NCBI GenBank assembly: GCA_948474755.1
Contig: CAOLHI010001247.1
Coordinates: 186,001 to 250,000, forward strand
DNA: 64,000 nt
Origin: Ctenosaura bakeri
Lineage: Eukaryota > Chordata > Lepidosauria > Squamata > Iguanidae
Direction of reading: 5' to 3'
Shown here: positions 20,728 through 32,769 of the stretch, piece after piece
Numbering within the stretch: the stretch's first letter is position 1
Layout of the letters: every line of letters begins with the position of its first letter
The notes under the pieces: model-generated
The model's database searches: none
Seen by the model: the letters and a program-made list of their open reading frames with translations, nothing else
What the model was told of the DNA's origin: nothing
Translations under genes and position numbers: made by a program

Positions 20728-23700
20728 GTAATGGGCCAGGAGGAGGGGGGAGCGCTTGGAGGGTTGAGATGGAAGCAGGGAAGTCTCTGTGCAGGCTCGC
20801 CTGTTTTCGAGCCTTGGTTGATCCGCACCAGACAGTTACAGCGCTGTGATGCCGCTTTACCTGCTGTGGCTCCATCCTGCGAAATGCTGGATTTGCAATT
20901 TGGGGAGAGACCCTGTGATTCCACTTTATCTGCCATGGTTCTGTTTTATGGAATCCTGGGATTTGCAGTTTAGGGAGGGATATTTAGAATTCTCAGCCAG
21001 AGAGCACCAGGACCTCCAAAGACTACAACTCTCAGAGGAGGGAGTCATAGTTAAAGTGGAATCATAGTGCAATAGTTATATAGTGCGGAAAGGGCTTTAG
21101 ATTGTTTCCCCTCCTGCTAAAGGGCTCTAAACTGGTGCTTCTTGGGCTAGCTGATGTGGCAAAGTGGCATTCCCCAGCATGCCAGGGGCCAGGACCATAT
21201 TTGTGCCTTATTTCCAGGGATTTTTCCCTAGATGACCCAAAGTCACCCCATGCAAAGGGAGGCTTTGCCTGCAGGTTGGTGCTCTCAAGTTCACTCTGTA
21301 GGCAGAGATCCTCTCTGTGTGCAAAAGGGAGTGATTTTGTTCTTGACTCTGAATTGACAGAGATCATTTCCTTCCTCTCAAAACACTGGAGAAAAGAATA
21401 CAAGTTTCAAATTACTGCCTCCCGACTCTTTTACCAGGCAAAAGTCCTCTGTGAGAGAGACTGCCTTGCAAGGGAGAAATGTCTGCATTTAAACATATTT
21501 TAATCCATTTAATTCTCATTTACTCAGTCCCGAGTGCAGGCTGAACTTTTTCTCCCTTGATTGCAATGTATGGTTTCTTCCTAGGCCTCTCAGGAACAGT
21601 TGTCAAAAGACACACCGGAAATAACTTCCTTGCTTTCTAAGGATTTATGCTTTGTTGTCAGTTCCACAAGGTTACTCAAGGAGAGCTGTCCAGTGAGATG
21701 GGTGTGTGTGCGCGTACAAGCATGTACATTCATGCGTGTGTGCTTGTACTTCATGCTTGCATGTCAGGTATGGGAATCATGGCCACCAGGTAGTGTTGGA
21801 TTGCAACTTCCAGCATTTCTGACATGCACATGAACAAGAAGTTGATAGTGGGAAGGGGCTTCTGTATACCTTTAATCTATGTAAAAGCAGAGAGCCTTTG
21901 TCTCAAAGACTGCACACTCTTCACACCTGGAAGAGGCCACACTGAACTCAGTGGTGCTTACATAGACTTGTTTTGTAGAATCATAGAATCATAGAAATGT
22001 AGAGTTGGAAGAGACCCCAGGGGCCATCCAGTCCAACCCCCTGCCATGCAGGAACACCCTCAAAGCACTCCCGACAGATGCCCATCCAGCCTCTGCTTAA
22101 AAACCTCCAAGGAAGGAGACTCCACTACACTCCGAGGCAGGAGATTCCACTGCCGGACAGCCCTGACTGTCAAGAAGTTCTTCCTGAGGTTCAGGTGGAA
22201 TCTCCTTTCCTGCAGCTTGAATCCATTGCTCCTTGTCCTGGTCTCTGGAGCAGCAGAAAACAAACCCTCTCCTTCCTCTACATGGCATCCCTTCAAATAT
22301 TTAAACATGGCTATCATGTCCCCTCTTAACCTTCTCTTCTGCAGACTAAACATACCCAGCTCTCTAAGCCTATCCTCATAGGGCTTCACGGCTTCCAGGC
22401 CTCTCACCATTTTGGTCGCCCTCCTCTGGACTTGCTCCAGCTTGTCAATATCCTTCTTGAATTGGGGTGCCCAGAACTGGACACAGTATTCAAGATGAGG
22501 TCTAACCAAAGCAGAGTAGAGTGGTACCAGTACCTCCCTCGATCTAGACACCATACTCCTATGGATGCAGCCGAGAATTGCATTGGCTTTCTTGGCTGCC
22601 GCACCACACTGCTGACTCATGTTCAGCTTGTGGTCTATTGAGACTCCTAGATCCATTTCACACGTACTGCTATCCAGCCACGTGTCTCCCATCCTGTATT
22701 TGTGCATTCAATTTTTTCTGCCTAAGTGCGGGACCTTCCATTTCTCTCTGTTGAAATTCACTGTGTTAGCTTTGGCCCAGCTCTCCAATCTATCCAGGTC
22801 ATTTTGAATTTTGATCCTGTCCTCTGGCGTATTAGCAACCCCTCCCAATTTGGTGTAATCTGCACATTTGATGAGCATGCCCTCTATTCCTTCATCCAAA
22901 GATATTGATAAAGATATTGAACAACCCTGGGCCCAGGACAGAACCCTGTGGCACCCTGCTAGAAAACCTAATTAGTTTGGTATGTTATTTGGAACAAGAG
23001 ATTTCCTTCCTTTTTCCATAAAGGAAAAAACAAAGCTTGAAGGTGTTGTTGTTGTGTGCCTTCAGGTTGTTTCTGACTTACGGCAGGCTTAAGACAAACC
23101 TGTCAACGAGGTTTTCTGGGGGCTGAGAGTGTGTGACCCAATGGGTTTGCCTTAGTGATTTGTAACCATGACATGCCAGTAGTTCTACCAAGGCCAAGAG
23201 TGAGGTGCATTTCATAGAATCAGAACAGTAGAGTAGGGAGGTACCCCAAGGATCATTTAGTCCAGCCCCCCACACCCACCCCAGTGCAGGAATCCAACTT
23301 TTTCCTAAAGCCCTGCAGTAAAGGAGAATCTACCGGCTTCCAAGGTGAGAAATTCCAGAGTAGAATCAGGGAGCTCTTTGTAATGGGTGATTAGTATCAC
23401 ATTTCCTACCTTTTGAATCTACCAGTTTGGATTGTGTCCTCTGGAGCAACCAGAAAGCAAGCTTGCCCCATCTTCCACTTGACAGTCCTTCAGATCTTTG
23501 AAGCTTCTTATCATATCACCTCTTAAGCTGTTTCCACACTGCAAAGTTATAGTGCTATTATTCCACTTTCAACTTCCTGTGGAATTCTGGGGTTTGTAGT
23601 TTACTGAGGCCAAAAGGCTCTCCGGCTGAGAATTCTAAGTGCCTCTCCCTAAACTACAAACCCCAGATTTCCACAGGACGCTGAAAGTGGAATAATAACA

Positions 23701-26700
23701 CTATAACAGCATAGTCTGGAAATGGCCTTAGTCTTCTCAGGGAACAGTATTTTGAATTCCTGCTATTGAAAAGTGAGAACTGTATGCTCATGAACGGAGT
23801 GTGGAAGGGTAGAGGCTTGCAAGTGACTGGGTGTGTTTCTTTTGTGTTTTTTAATTTAATTTTTATTACGTTTGCGAACAAAGGAACACCGAAGAGAACA
23901 AAAGAAAAAGCTGACCATATTGCAATATGCAACTTCTTGCAATGTGTTACTGTCTTTCCTTCAAAGATGAACTCCTTTGATCTGGCAGTGGATGTGGGAT
24001 GTGGCTCAGGGCAGTGCACCCACCTGCTAGCAAAGCGTTTCAAGAAGGTAGTCGGAACGGATATCAGCGAAGCACAGATTGAAGAGGCCAAGGGAGCCCC
24101 CCACCCTGCAAATGTCTCCTACTTGTAAGTAAACGTACACACAACATATGCACACAGTCCTCTCTTGTTGACTCCTCCTTCCTAAAGTGTGGTGTGTGTG
24201 AACTCCTGTGGATGCTTTCTAAAGTCCCAGAAAAACATGATCCAGAACCCGAGGAAATGAGGAAAGATTTCTTTTTCTTTCTTTTTTTTTATGGATTTTT
24301 TTATTAAGTTGCCAAACATTAAAATACATGACCAACAAATCTCAAACATAACAAAAAACATACATATAACAAAATATATAACATAAACTATCACAATACA
24401 ACATAGAACATCAACAAACAAAATACCCACTTGATCAGTCTTGTTGACATATCCTCTTTTTTTGTGCAGGATCTGAATTATTACTTTTTGATCTGCTAAT
24501 AAACATCCTCTTAATTCTTTTAAATTCAAAAGATACAAATCTTATTCCTGAGAATAGGCTAAACCATATGTATATACATATTCAAATCATTATCCCAAGT
24601 TCTCTTCATTCTAAAATCCTTCTGCAAATATTTTATCTTTCCACTTTTCTTTTAAAAAGGATATGAGCGGCTCCCAAGTTTTCTTAAATTCTGCTAAATT
24701 CTTATCACTAAGGAAGAGAGTTAGTTTATCCATAATCATCACATCCCACAAAGCTTTTTCCCATTCATCTTCCATGGGAATTTCGTGAGATTTCCAATAT
24801 CTTGCAAAAACTATTCTGGCACAAACAATCATATAAAAAACAATCTTTCTGAATTTTTTCTCCATTTCATCACTCACAACATTCAATAAATACATTTCTG
24901 GAAACATTCCATATTTAATCCCCAAAATTTTCTCCATGGTCAAATGGATATATTTCCAGTATCTCTGTGCATAACTGCAGAGCCACCACTGGTGATAAAA
25001 AGTGCCTTTCTCTGTTTGACATTTCCAACATCTACCATCACATTTATACATCTTTGCCAACCTTTCGGGTGGGAGATACCATCTCAAATGCATTTTATAG
25101 ACATTCTCTATAAGATTTCTAAGGAAGATGTTGGAGTCATAAATTTAGAAAAGACCCTGTAAGGGCCATCTAGTCCAACTCCTTATCATGCAAGGGTCCA
25201 GAGCCAAATCACCCCAGAGAACTGGCCAGCTGACCTCTGTTTAAAAACCTCCAGTGAAGGAAAGTTGACTGCTGAGGAGCAATTTTGGTCAGCAAATTCT
25301 TCCTAATATTTAAGTCCCATGTCATTTCTTGCCATTGGAATCCATTGGTTCATGGCCTGTCCTTTGGAACAGCAGAAAATAAGCTCTCTCCATCTTCCAC
25401 AGAAGTATCTTTAGATACTGAAAGATAGCTCTCGTGTCCCTGCTCAGTCGTCATCTTCTCCAGGCTAAACACATCCTGGCCCCTTAGCTGTTTCTCACAA
25501 GAGATCATATATTCATTAGTCCAGAGGGTAAAAATTCCCTTACCAGTTGGTCTCTGACAACTGGGTTGTTTTTGATCCTGAGAGAGCCCCGTCCTTTTCT
25601 CTGTAAGGAAAATGCATGTACAGCGAGTCCTCCACTTTCGGAGATCAAGGACCCCCGCAAAAGTGGAATTAAACGCAAATTTTTTAAAAATCACAAATGC
25701 TTTTTTTTAAAACCAAGAATAATTCTCTAGGAATACTCCATATCCGTGAATTCTGTATCCACAGATTCAACCAACCACAGCTTCCAAATCTGAAAAAAAA
25801 AAAAATCCAGAAAGCAAACTTCAATTTTGCCATTTTATATACCATTTTACTACACCACTGTACATAATGGGACTTGCATATCCACAAATGTTGGTATCTA
25901 CAGGGGTTTCTGGAACCAAAACCTAGCAGATATGGAGGTTCCACTACATCTAGGTCCACCAGCACATTTCTATGGTCAACTTCTGGTGGAGGTGTGTCAC
26001 ATAGTCACCACTGGAAGACCGAGCAATGCCTAGAGAAGTGTTCTCTCTAGGAACCTTTAGGTTCTCCAGTATGAGAATCTTGATTGATCTGGTGGATGTG
26101 GAGCTGGAGGACCTAGAGATTCCTAGAGAAAATATATTTCTTTCCATGGAAGAGTAAATAGAGTAAGACTTTTTTAAGCAGAATAACCAGCAAATAATCA
26201 AATCTGCAGGTACTGACCCTGCAAAAATGGAGGGCCCATTGTAATTTATTGACAACCTCTTATGTTCAGAAGTTGCTTATTTGAGGACTTCCCTAACTTT
26301 ATGAACCCCTGGCAGACAAGTGAACCAGGAAAACACTCTATTCCGCCTTGGTTGGGCCTCATTTGGAATACTATGTCCAGTTCTGGGCACCTCAATTCAA
26401 GAAGGATGTCAAAAAGCTGGAACGTGTCCAGAGGAGGGCGACCAAAATGGTGGAGGGTCTGGAAGCCATGAAGTCCAATGAGGAGCGGCTTAGGTTGCTG
26501 GGTAGAAGGTTAAGAGGGGACATGATAGCCATGTTGAAATATTGAAAGGATGTCATTTCGAGGAGGGAGCGGGCTTGTATTCCACTGCTCCAGAGGGTAG
26601 GACAAGGAAAGATGGATTCAAACTGCAGGAAAAGAGATTCCGCTTAAACCTCAGGAAGAACTTTCTGACTGTCAAAGCTGTCCAGCAGTGGAATCCGCTG

Positions 26701-29700
26701 CTTCCATGGAGTGTGGTGGAGTTTCCTTCAGTGGAGGTTTTTAAGCAGAGGCTGGATGGCCATCTGTCGGGAACGTTTTGATGTGAGTGTGTATTCCTGC
26801 ATGGCAGAAAGGGTTTGGACTGGATGGCCCCTGGAGTCTCTTCCAACTCTAGGATTCTAGGATTCTATGGTGGATTTGCTTGGAAGACCAACCACAGCCC
26901 TTCTAATGTGCCCTGTGAGTGAGAAATCATCCTAACGGCCACGTTGCCATTCCCTCACACAGCGCCTGCCCTGCGGAAGAGCTTCCCTTTGAGGATCACT
27001 CCGCGGACCTCATCACAGCCTTCACTGCAGCCCACTGGTTTGACATCCCCCGGTTCATGAAGGAAGCAGACCGAATCCTCAAGCCGTCCGGCTGCATGAT
27101 CTTGAGCTCTAACACCCTCGACATGCGGCTGCATTACGGCGATTGTAGCAAGAAGCTAACAGAGATCTTTCAACAGGTGAGTCCCACGAGTTCGTTTTAT
27201 TTTGAATATTTTAAAAATCCAGAAGTTAAGGCTGGTTCTTTCATTTGCCCAACCAGTACCACTTTCACCCAAAGAGGGAAAGATGTCAGCAGCTTTGCAG
27301 AAATACAACAAATCTGCAGAAACTACCCCTAGGGTGTCTGTGGACCCCAGGAACAGGCCCAAGTGCAGGCAGGAATATTTGGTACCTACATCAAACTGAA
27401 TGCTGCACAGTTGGTGCAATATGAGCTTGTGGTAGTAGACAAGAGAAAAGTATTCAGGATTCTCTTGTAAAGTGAAAAAGGGGAAATGTACCTTTATTGT
27501 TTCAGGAAATCCATCTTGGGATAGGAAAGGAGACAAAGAAAATTACCTAAATTTCAAGAGGAGGGCCCCTAAAAGCTGGCTGTTATTTGTGGATGTGAGC
27601 CATCGTGAAGCACATGTCTCATGGATGCTCCCTCCCAGACAAAGGGAGACAAAAGGACTAACTTACTTTTGGAAGAAGAGGGGTGTGACCTCAGCAGGCA
27701 GGCAGGCAGGAGGGAAGGGAAAAGTCCTGAGTACATAGATAAAGAAACAGGTGAAACAAAAGGGTGGGCGTGTTTCTAGAATTTCCTCTCTCACTAATCA
27801 CTCTGTACAAGCCTCGATGCTCCTTTGCTGTCAGCCAGGTACGCTACTGTTTGTGGGATGCGGATTTAACTGAGGGGTGGAGGTGAAGGAAAGAGACAGA
27901 GCAGAAAACTGGACTGGAAAGGGAATGGAGTACAGTGCATGAACAGCCATAATGGTGTACTTAGAATCATAGAAATGTAGAGTTGGAAGAGACCACACAG
28001 GCCATCCCTTCAAATATTTAAACATGGCTATCATGTCCCCTCTCAACCTTCTCTTCTGCAGACTAAACATCCCCAGCTCTCTAAGTCTATCCCCATAGGG
28101 CATGGCTTCCAGGCCTCTCCCCATTTTGGTCACGCTCCTCTGGACTTGCTCCAGCTTGTCAATATCCTTCTTGAATTGGAATGCCCAGAACTGGACACAG
28201 TATTTCAGATGAGGTCTAACCAAAGCAGAGTAGAGTGGTACCAGTACCTCCCTCGATCTGGACACCGTACTCCTATTGATGCAGCCGAGAATTGCATTGG
28301 CTTTCTTGGCTGCCGCATCACACTGCTGACTCATGTTCAGCTTGTGGTCTATGAAGACTCCTAGATCCCTTTCACACGTACTGCTATCCAGCCACGTGTC
28401 CCCCATCCTATATTTCTATACTTCATTGCCCCACCCATGCTGGCCTCTGTTCTTAGCCGCCCTGTCCCGTGGGATCTGTGCACGGGAATGTCTGATGAGA
28501 TTCCAGGCTGTGGTGCAGGATTCCAGTATCTAAGTCAGACTGGGCAGAATGCTTCTTTTTGTCCTTTCTGAAACTCCCCCGTTCATCTGAACCAGAGGAC
28601 CTCATCCTCACTGAAGGAGACGGGACAGGTTGAGACTCCTGCTTCGAAGGTCATGTCACAGAGACGCTGCATAGAAAGGGGGTGGATGAAGAACGGTTCT
28701 TCCACGGTCAGAGCTTAGCAGGGAGTCACCTCAGCCATTCCTGCTCACTTATCCTCTTTTTTTGCAGTTCCGAGACCAACTTGTTGCCTACGCCAATCAA
28801 AAAGTCCAGCTTGTTGTGAGTGATTACAAAGAGATATTTGAGTCCGTGCCCTTTCAGGACAAAGAAAAGTGAGTGGATTGTGCCATTTTGTACATCTTTA
28901 GCTGGATAGCAATGAAACCCTAGTTATACCTCTTCTGAAACAACACATAGAAACATACTAAGCACAATATGCACAGACACAGATCCACACAGATATCTGT
29001 ATACACACATACATAACCCTATGCTTATGTCTATTTTTGTCTGCTGCAGAGGTTAGTATTCCCTTTCCCTCTGCATTAACCAAAGCATGCCCTCAGCAGC
29101 TCTAAAAACTGCTCACCCACAGCCATTTGCAGATGTAATCATGTCATGTCTGCTTGTGAAGACATAGCCAAACACTTCTGCAGTTCCCTTGCTCTCCTCC
29201 AGGCATGAAAGTCCACAAGAGGGGCTTCAACAGCAGTGAGGCAAGTCTAGCGGGTGGCAAATGGCCCAGCATCCTATACTATAGTAGTTCTGCGTAGTGG
29301 AACTAAAGTTGGCCATCTATTTTTGCAGGTTCAGCACTCATGGATTTGGTTACTCATGGGTTATTTTGTTTATTTGTTTATTTTAAAAAGTCTTACTCTA
29401 TTTGCCCCTGCCGTAGAAAAATATGTACTTTCTAGAATCCCTAGGACTTCCAGCACAATTCTACAATCCACTTCTGTCAGAAATAGACTATAAAGTCCCA
29501 CTGGGGGACCTAGGGCTTCCTAGAGAGAACACTTCTCTAATATTAATAATAATATTAATAATAATATATAATATTTATTTATTTGTATCTCCACATGGAT
29601 CGAGGCGGCGAACAACATGACATACATTATACATTACAAATAGCATGTAATACAATGTGTTTTTAGCTAATTGCCCCCAACAAGCTGGGTACTCATTTTA

Positions 29701-32245
29701 CCGATCTGCGGAAGGATGGAAGGCTGAGTCAACCTGGAGCCCGGCAGGATCGAACTCACAACCTTGTGGGTGCAGTACTGGCATTTAAACACTGCGCCAC
29801 CAGGGCTCTAGGCATTGCTAGATCCTCCAGTGTGACTCTGGCCCACTTCCATTGGAAGTTAACTATAAAATCACGCTGGAGGACCTAGAGATACTTAGAG
29901 AAGTGTTCTTGGGTTGGAAAAAGAATTGCATTCAGGATTTTTATTTTTATTTGCAATTTTCTCACTTTCACAGTGGTCTTGCACCCCTAACCCCCGTGAA
30001 AGTGGAGGGCTCACTGTACTATATTAAGCTGAGCCATGCAGGATTGCTGTCATAGAGAGAGAGAGAGGCTAAGATTCCATTCACAGTTTACTTGGTAGTA
30101 AATCGCACCAAACTTAGTGAAGCCATCATTGTAAACTCTTAACAGCAGTGAATTTGGTTGGATTTGCTTTCATCTAAAAAACTAATGGGATCAGTACCAT
30201 TCCATTGCTCTGGACTGTGGGCTGCAGTTAGCCAAATTCTCCCCACAGCTGTTTCTTCTGTAAAATATTCTGCTTTTTTCCAGGATCACAGATATTGTTG
30301 ATAAAATCCCCATGAGCGTCGCTGAGCTGATGGGTTACATCCAGTCCTTCTCCATGTACCAAACGTTTCTAAAAGCCCAGCCTGAGGCAGCCAAGTCTCA
30401 GCTTCAGGACACTGAACAAAGGTGAGTGAGTGAATGAATGAATCAATCAATCAATCAGTCAGTCAATCAAATCAATCAATCAGTCAGTTAAGTTCAACAG
30501 ATTAAGTCTAATTGGCCAGGACCAAACAGTGATGTCTTGTTCAGACAAGCAAGTGAAAACTATCTGCTTGCTGAAGGCGAGTCTTTCTCCCTGCGGGTAT
30601 TTTGTTTTTCGTTATTGATGATAGGTTTTTAGTTGTTTGAAATTACATTTTAAATCTAATTATGTTTTAATGTTTCCATTTGTTTGTGTTTTAAATGTGT
30701 ATGAGGTTTGGTTCAACTTTGTTGTAAGTCCTACTAATTTATTTATTTTTTTGAGAGGCGGGTGGGAGGTTAATCCAATAATGAATTTTTTAAAATATGA
30801 TAGGTTGTTTAATTTATACAAAAATGTATAGGCTCTTTTTGGATCAAAATGCATCCCCCAAAATTGTAAAACCATATTTAAATTAAGATTTGAAACTGCC
30901 ACTGCCTTTATCTGCTTCTGTGTTTTGGCTGTGTATTTCTCCCACTGCTTTTATACTAAAACAGGTGATGACCTATTCACACATCCCAACCCTCTCACTG
31001 GAGATCTTTGCCTTCCTCAATTTGTTGCTCCCCAGATTGCAACTACCGTCATTCCTAGCTAGTGTGGCTAGTTCTAATGGTGCATGACTACACGATGTTT
31101 GGGCTTGTACAATGGTGCATTGACAACAATTTTGCTTCCTTTGTTAGTAATTTAAGTCATTAAGTCATGCAGCCCTGGCCACTCTAAAATGGAACTTCTC
31201 TACTGGCATACCTCAGCTAACAGAGTCTGCAACAAAGAAACTTCTTTTTGTGTCCCCAGCCCCCCTTTTTCTTCCTTTTCCTCTATCTGGCTGGAAGCTT
31301 TTAGCAGCATCAGCATTAGGAAGATGCTGAGGAAGGGCTGGAGAAACACAGAGTTTATTTACGGAAAAAAAAGGAAATCATAAGAAAAGTGGAGGCTGGT
31401 GAAATTAAAAATAATCCCTGATGTATTTTGGAAGAAGCCTATCTCTAGAAAGTTCAGAATCTTTTATCTAGTAATGCAAGGCTTACCTAGAATCATAAAG
31501 TTGGAAGAGACCCCATGGGCTCTCCAGTCCAAGCCCCTGCCATCCAAGAACCCACATCAAAGCACTTCCTTTGACAGATGGCCTCTGCTTAAAAACCTCT
31601 GAAGGAGGAGACTCCACCACACTCCATCGAGGCAGCAGATTCCACTGCCAGACAGCCCTGACCATCAGGAAGTTCTTCCTGAGGTTCAGGTGGAATCTCC
31701 TTCCCTGCAGCTTGAATCCATTGCTCCCTGTCCTAGTCTCTGGAGCAGCAGAAAACAAGCTTGCTCCATCTTCAACATGACATCCCTTCAAATATTTAAA
31801 AGAACCTGACTCGGTTCTTTCATTTTACATGTGTATATTGTTACTTCTGGAGAAAAAGTCTTCTGAACCATGCTGAATTGCTCTTTTTTATTATAGTATA
31901 GGAAGTAATTCTTATTTCTTTTTTTCATGTTGCTTCTGTCTCTGACTAAGGTACACCTGCATGCAAGAATAATCTATATTTGTTAGGCAGATGCTAAACC
32001 AGGGAGGGGGTGGCTGAATTTCAGAGAGGCATACCCTCTAGCTATTCTCAGAGACAAAAGCTGGACAAGACATGGCAACTCTTGTTGGTCCTGTTTTCAG
32101 CTGAACTTGATCTTTCTTTTTTTCTTTCTCTTCCTTTCTGTCCCTTAGGATCCTGAAGACCATGGGAGTTACCTCTCGAGAAACCGAGCTAGAGCTCCTG
32201 ATTCGGCAAGTTTGCGTTTTGGCTTGTCGACGCTCCGAAAAGTGA
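20617..32245 (+). CDS. SAM-dependent class I methyltransferase (DDB_G0268948-like), six exons, 272 aa
   Basis: Exons 20617-20727, 23967-24124, 26963-27176, 28768-28868, 30284-30421 and 32149-32245 join in frame into 819 bp (272 codons plus stop). All introns are GT-AG. The N-terminus ([15 protein letters not shown]) matches the family annotated as putative methyltransferase DDB_G0268948. The Rossmann core shows motif [10 protein letters not shown] (residues 45-53), the acidic motif II VVGTDIS (D69), a PAEELPFED block (93-101) and [20 protein letters not shown] (106-125), followed by the RILKPSG turn. No signal peptide or membrane segment is seen, so the protein is probably cytosolic. Start choice: the ATG at 20617 has a good context (aaaaATGG) and matches the family start. 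Substrate is unknown. The gene stands alone between RCC1L and CYB5D2. Confidence 0.9.
20818..21095. mobile_element. Foldback MITE copy, degraded
   Basis: Runs from gatccgcaccagacagttacag to atatagtgcggaaagggct, with a degraded core (atggaatcctgggatttgcag) and a partial duplication of the left arm. It lies about 90 bp inside intron 1 of the methyltransferase. Confidence 0.65.
21978..22976 (-). repeat. CR1 LINE, longest copy in the window (about 1 kb)
   Basis: Begins with tandem reverse octamers (gaatcatagaatcatag) and reads back into ORF2. The 215-codon frame includes [20 protein letters not shown], then [19 protein letters not shown] and [19 protein letters not shown]. Beyond it lie the '[16 protein letters not shown]' and 'gggcccaggacagaacc' blocks. 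Confidence 0.93.
23040..23210 (-). repeat. SINE fragment, same family as 3040-3308
   Basis: 'tcaggttgtttctgacttacgg', then 'aggttttctgggggctgagag' and 'gtgtgacccaatgggtttgcc', correspond to the reverse of the tRNA-derived SINE body. Confidence 0.6.
23216..23520 (-). repeat. Older CR1 subfamily 3' end
   Basis: 'catttagtccagcccccc', 'gaggtaccccaagg' and 'cttatcatatcacctctta' align with CR1 3'UTR and ORF2 end at much lower identity than the other copies. Confidence 0.7.
23527..23727. mobile_element. Foldback MITE copy
   Basis: The arms are gctgtttccacactgcaaag on the left and gcatagtctggaaatggcc on the right, with left and right cores of 'ggaattctggggtttgtag'. It is flanked by taa and tta. It sits 240 bp upstream of methyltransferase exon 2. 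Confidence 0.8.
23967..24124 (+). CDS. Methyltransferase exon 2 (SAM-binding motifs)
   Basis: The 158-bp exon follows acceptor tttccttcaaag and precedes donor gtaagtaa. It encodes motif [10 protein letters not shown] and VVGTDIS. It ends two bases into a codon completed by exon 3. Confidence 0.92.
24273..25111 (-). mobile_element. L1 LINE 3' end with 9-bp TSD
   Basis: The minus-strand frame encodes the ORF2 C-terminus ([16 protein letters not shown], then [18 protein letters not shown]) followed by 3'UTR and A-rich tail. Flanking aagatttct occurs at 24264-24272 and 25112-25120. It lies in intron 2. Confidence 0.88.
25136..25510 (-). repeat. Older CR1 subfamily 3' end
   Basis: 'agggccatctagtccaactcc', 'cctctgtttaaaaacctcc' and 'gaacagcagaaaataagc' show diverged CR1 sequence adjacent to the L1 insertion. 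Confidence 0.75.
25620..26245. repeat. Tigger/mariner-like decayed repeat
   Basis: 'gcgagtcctccactttcgg' and 'atatccgtgaattctgtatc' at one end, and 'ggagggcccattgtaat' at the other, resemble Tigger-type termini. A related decayed block lies at 29280-30030 ('gtgaaagtggagggctcactgtac'). Confidence 0.45.
26335..26869 (+). repeat. CR1 LINE 3' end
   Basis: Starts in ORF2 ([18 protein letters not shown]) and ends with the CR1 octamers 'aggattctaggattctatgg'. It lies less than 100 bp upstream of methyltransferase exon 3. Confidence 0.92.
26963..27176 (+). CDS. Methyltransferase exon 3
   Basis: The 214-bp exon follows ccctcacacag and precedes gtgagt. It encodes [20 protein letters not shown], then [20 protein letters not shown], and ends at EIFQQ on a codon boundary. 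These are the post-motif II and motif III regions of the methyltransferase fold. Confidence 0.92.
27964..28412 (-). repeat. CR1 LINE with internal deletion
   Basis: The 3' octamer end (agaatcatagaaatgtagag) jumps after 'ggccatccc' directly to 'ttcaaatatttaaacatgg', skipping about 250 bp present in the other copies. It then continues into ORF2 as far as the [16 protein letters not shown] block. Confidence 0.9.
28768..28868 (+). CDS. Methyltransferase exon 4
   Basis: The 101-bp exon follows cctctttttttgcag and precedes gtgagtgg. It encodes [20 protein letters not shown] and [13 protein letters not shown]. The last codon is split 2/1 with exon 5. Confidence 0.9.
29560..29808 (-). repeat. tRNA-derived SINE (second type)
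   Basis: On the minus strand it begins gagccctggtggcgcagtg (A box) and contains gagttcgatcctgcc (B box). Its 3' tail is an AT-rich ataat repeat (29540-29580). Confidence 0.8.
30284..30421 (+). CDS. Methyltransferase exon 5
   Basis: The 138-bp exon follows gcttttttccag and precedes gtgagtga. It encodes [20 protein letters not shown] and [20 protein letters not shown], the helical C-terminal region typical of the family. A short (gaat)/(caat) microsatellite follows the donor. Confidence 0.9.
31190..32010. repeat. Unclassified repeat, copy A (copy B 63040-63730), split by CR1
   Basis: Ordered matches to 63040-63730 include 'acctcagctaacagagtctgcaac', 'cttttagcagcatcagcatt', 'aataatccctgatgtattttgg', 'ctagaaagttcagaatctttt' and 'catgctgaattgc'. 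The CR1 at 31490-31795 is inserted in it. Confidence 0.65.
31490..31795 (-). repeat. CR1 LINE 3' end
   Basis: 'agaatcataaagttggaagagacc' to 'catcccttcaaatatttaaaa' is the last 300 bp of CR1, reversed, in methyltransferase intron 5. Confidence 0.9.
32149..32245 (+). CDS. Methyltransferase exon 6, stop codon
   Basis: The 97-bp exon follows tctgtcccttag. It encodes [20 protein letters not shown] and [11 protein letters not shown], then TGA at 32243-32245. No canonical AATAAA was seen in the next 400 bp; 'taatataaaaag' near 32562 is a weak candidate. Confidence 0.9.
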
Positions 32246-32769
32246 TTTACGGGAAGATTAGAACTGCCATCCCTGGAGAAAATGATTTTCCCTTTTTATC
32301 TCACACGGGCATTTCTGACAACTTTCCAGTAAAAGTCAATAGCCTGTTAATTCCAAGAAGATGAGAAAATGTGGGTGTTGAATCCAAACAGTGGGCAACA
32401 AACAATGGCAATCATTTCCTAGCTATCATTTGCTTTCTCCGTTTCTTAAAACTTTGAAGGGAAGAGTCATGTGCAGACTATTAGAACATTGGACATAATG
32501 CCCAGATTCAAATGTTCACCCATCCCTGAAGATACGAACTTTGAGATTTGACTTACTGATTTAATATAAAAAGAAGGGAGGGATTGCAGAAAATAAGAAT
32601 GAACGTGGCAGCACCTTTAAGGCTGAGTGGAATAGCTACAGCTATTCCAGCCATCAGCTGGTGTGAACTAAGTGCCACCAGGTGAATCACCCACCTGGGC
32701 TTTAGTTTGTAGTGCAATTGCTGGACAACCAAGTGACCAGCACAAGGTTATCCTTATGAGATGGATTGT

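Noticed and set aside
22060..22707. 215-codon ORF (and similar ones at 14960, 18088, 27831, 40775)
   Set aside because: These are CR1 ORF2 C-termini with dead contexts, not host genes.
24182..24538. 118-codon hydrophobic minus-strand ORF
   Set aside because: It translates L1 3'UTR, which is AT-rich and has no membrane-protein family resemblance.
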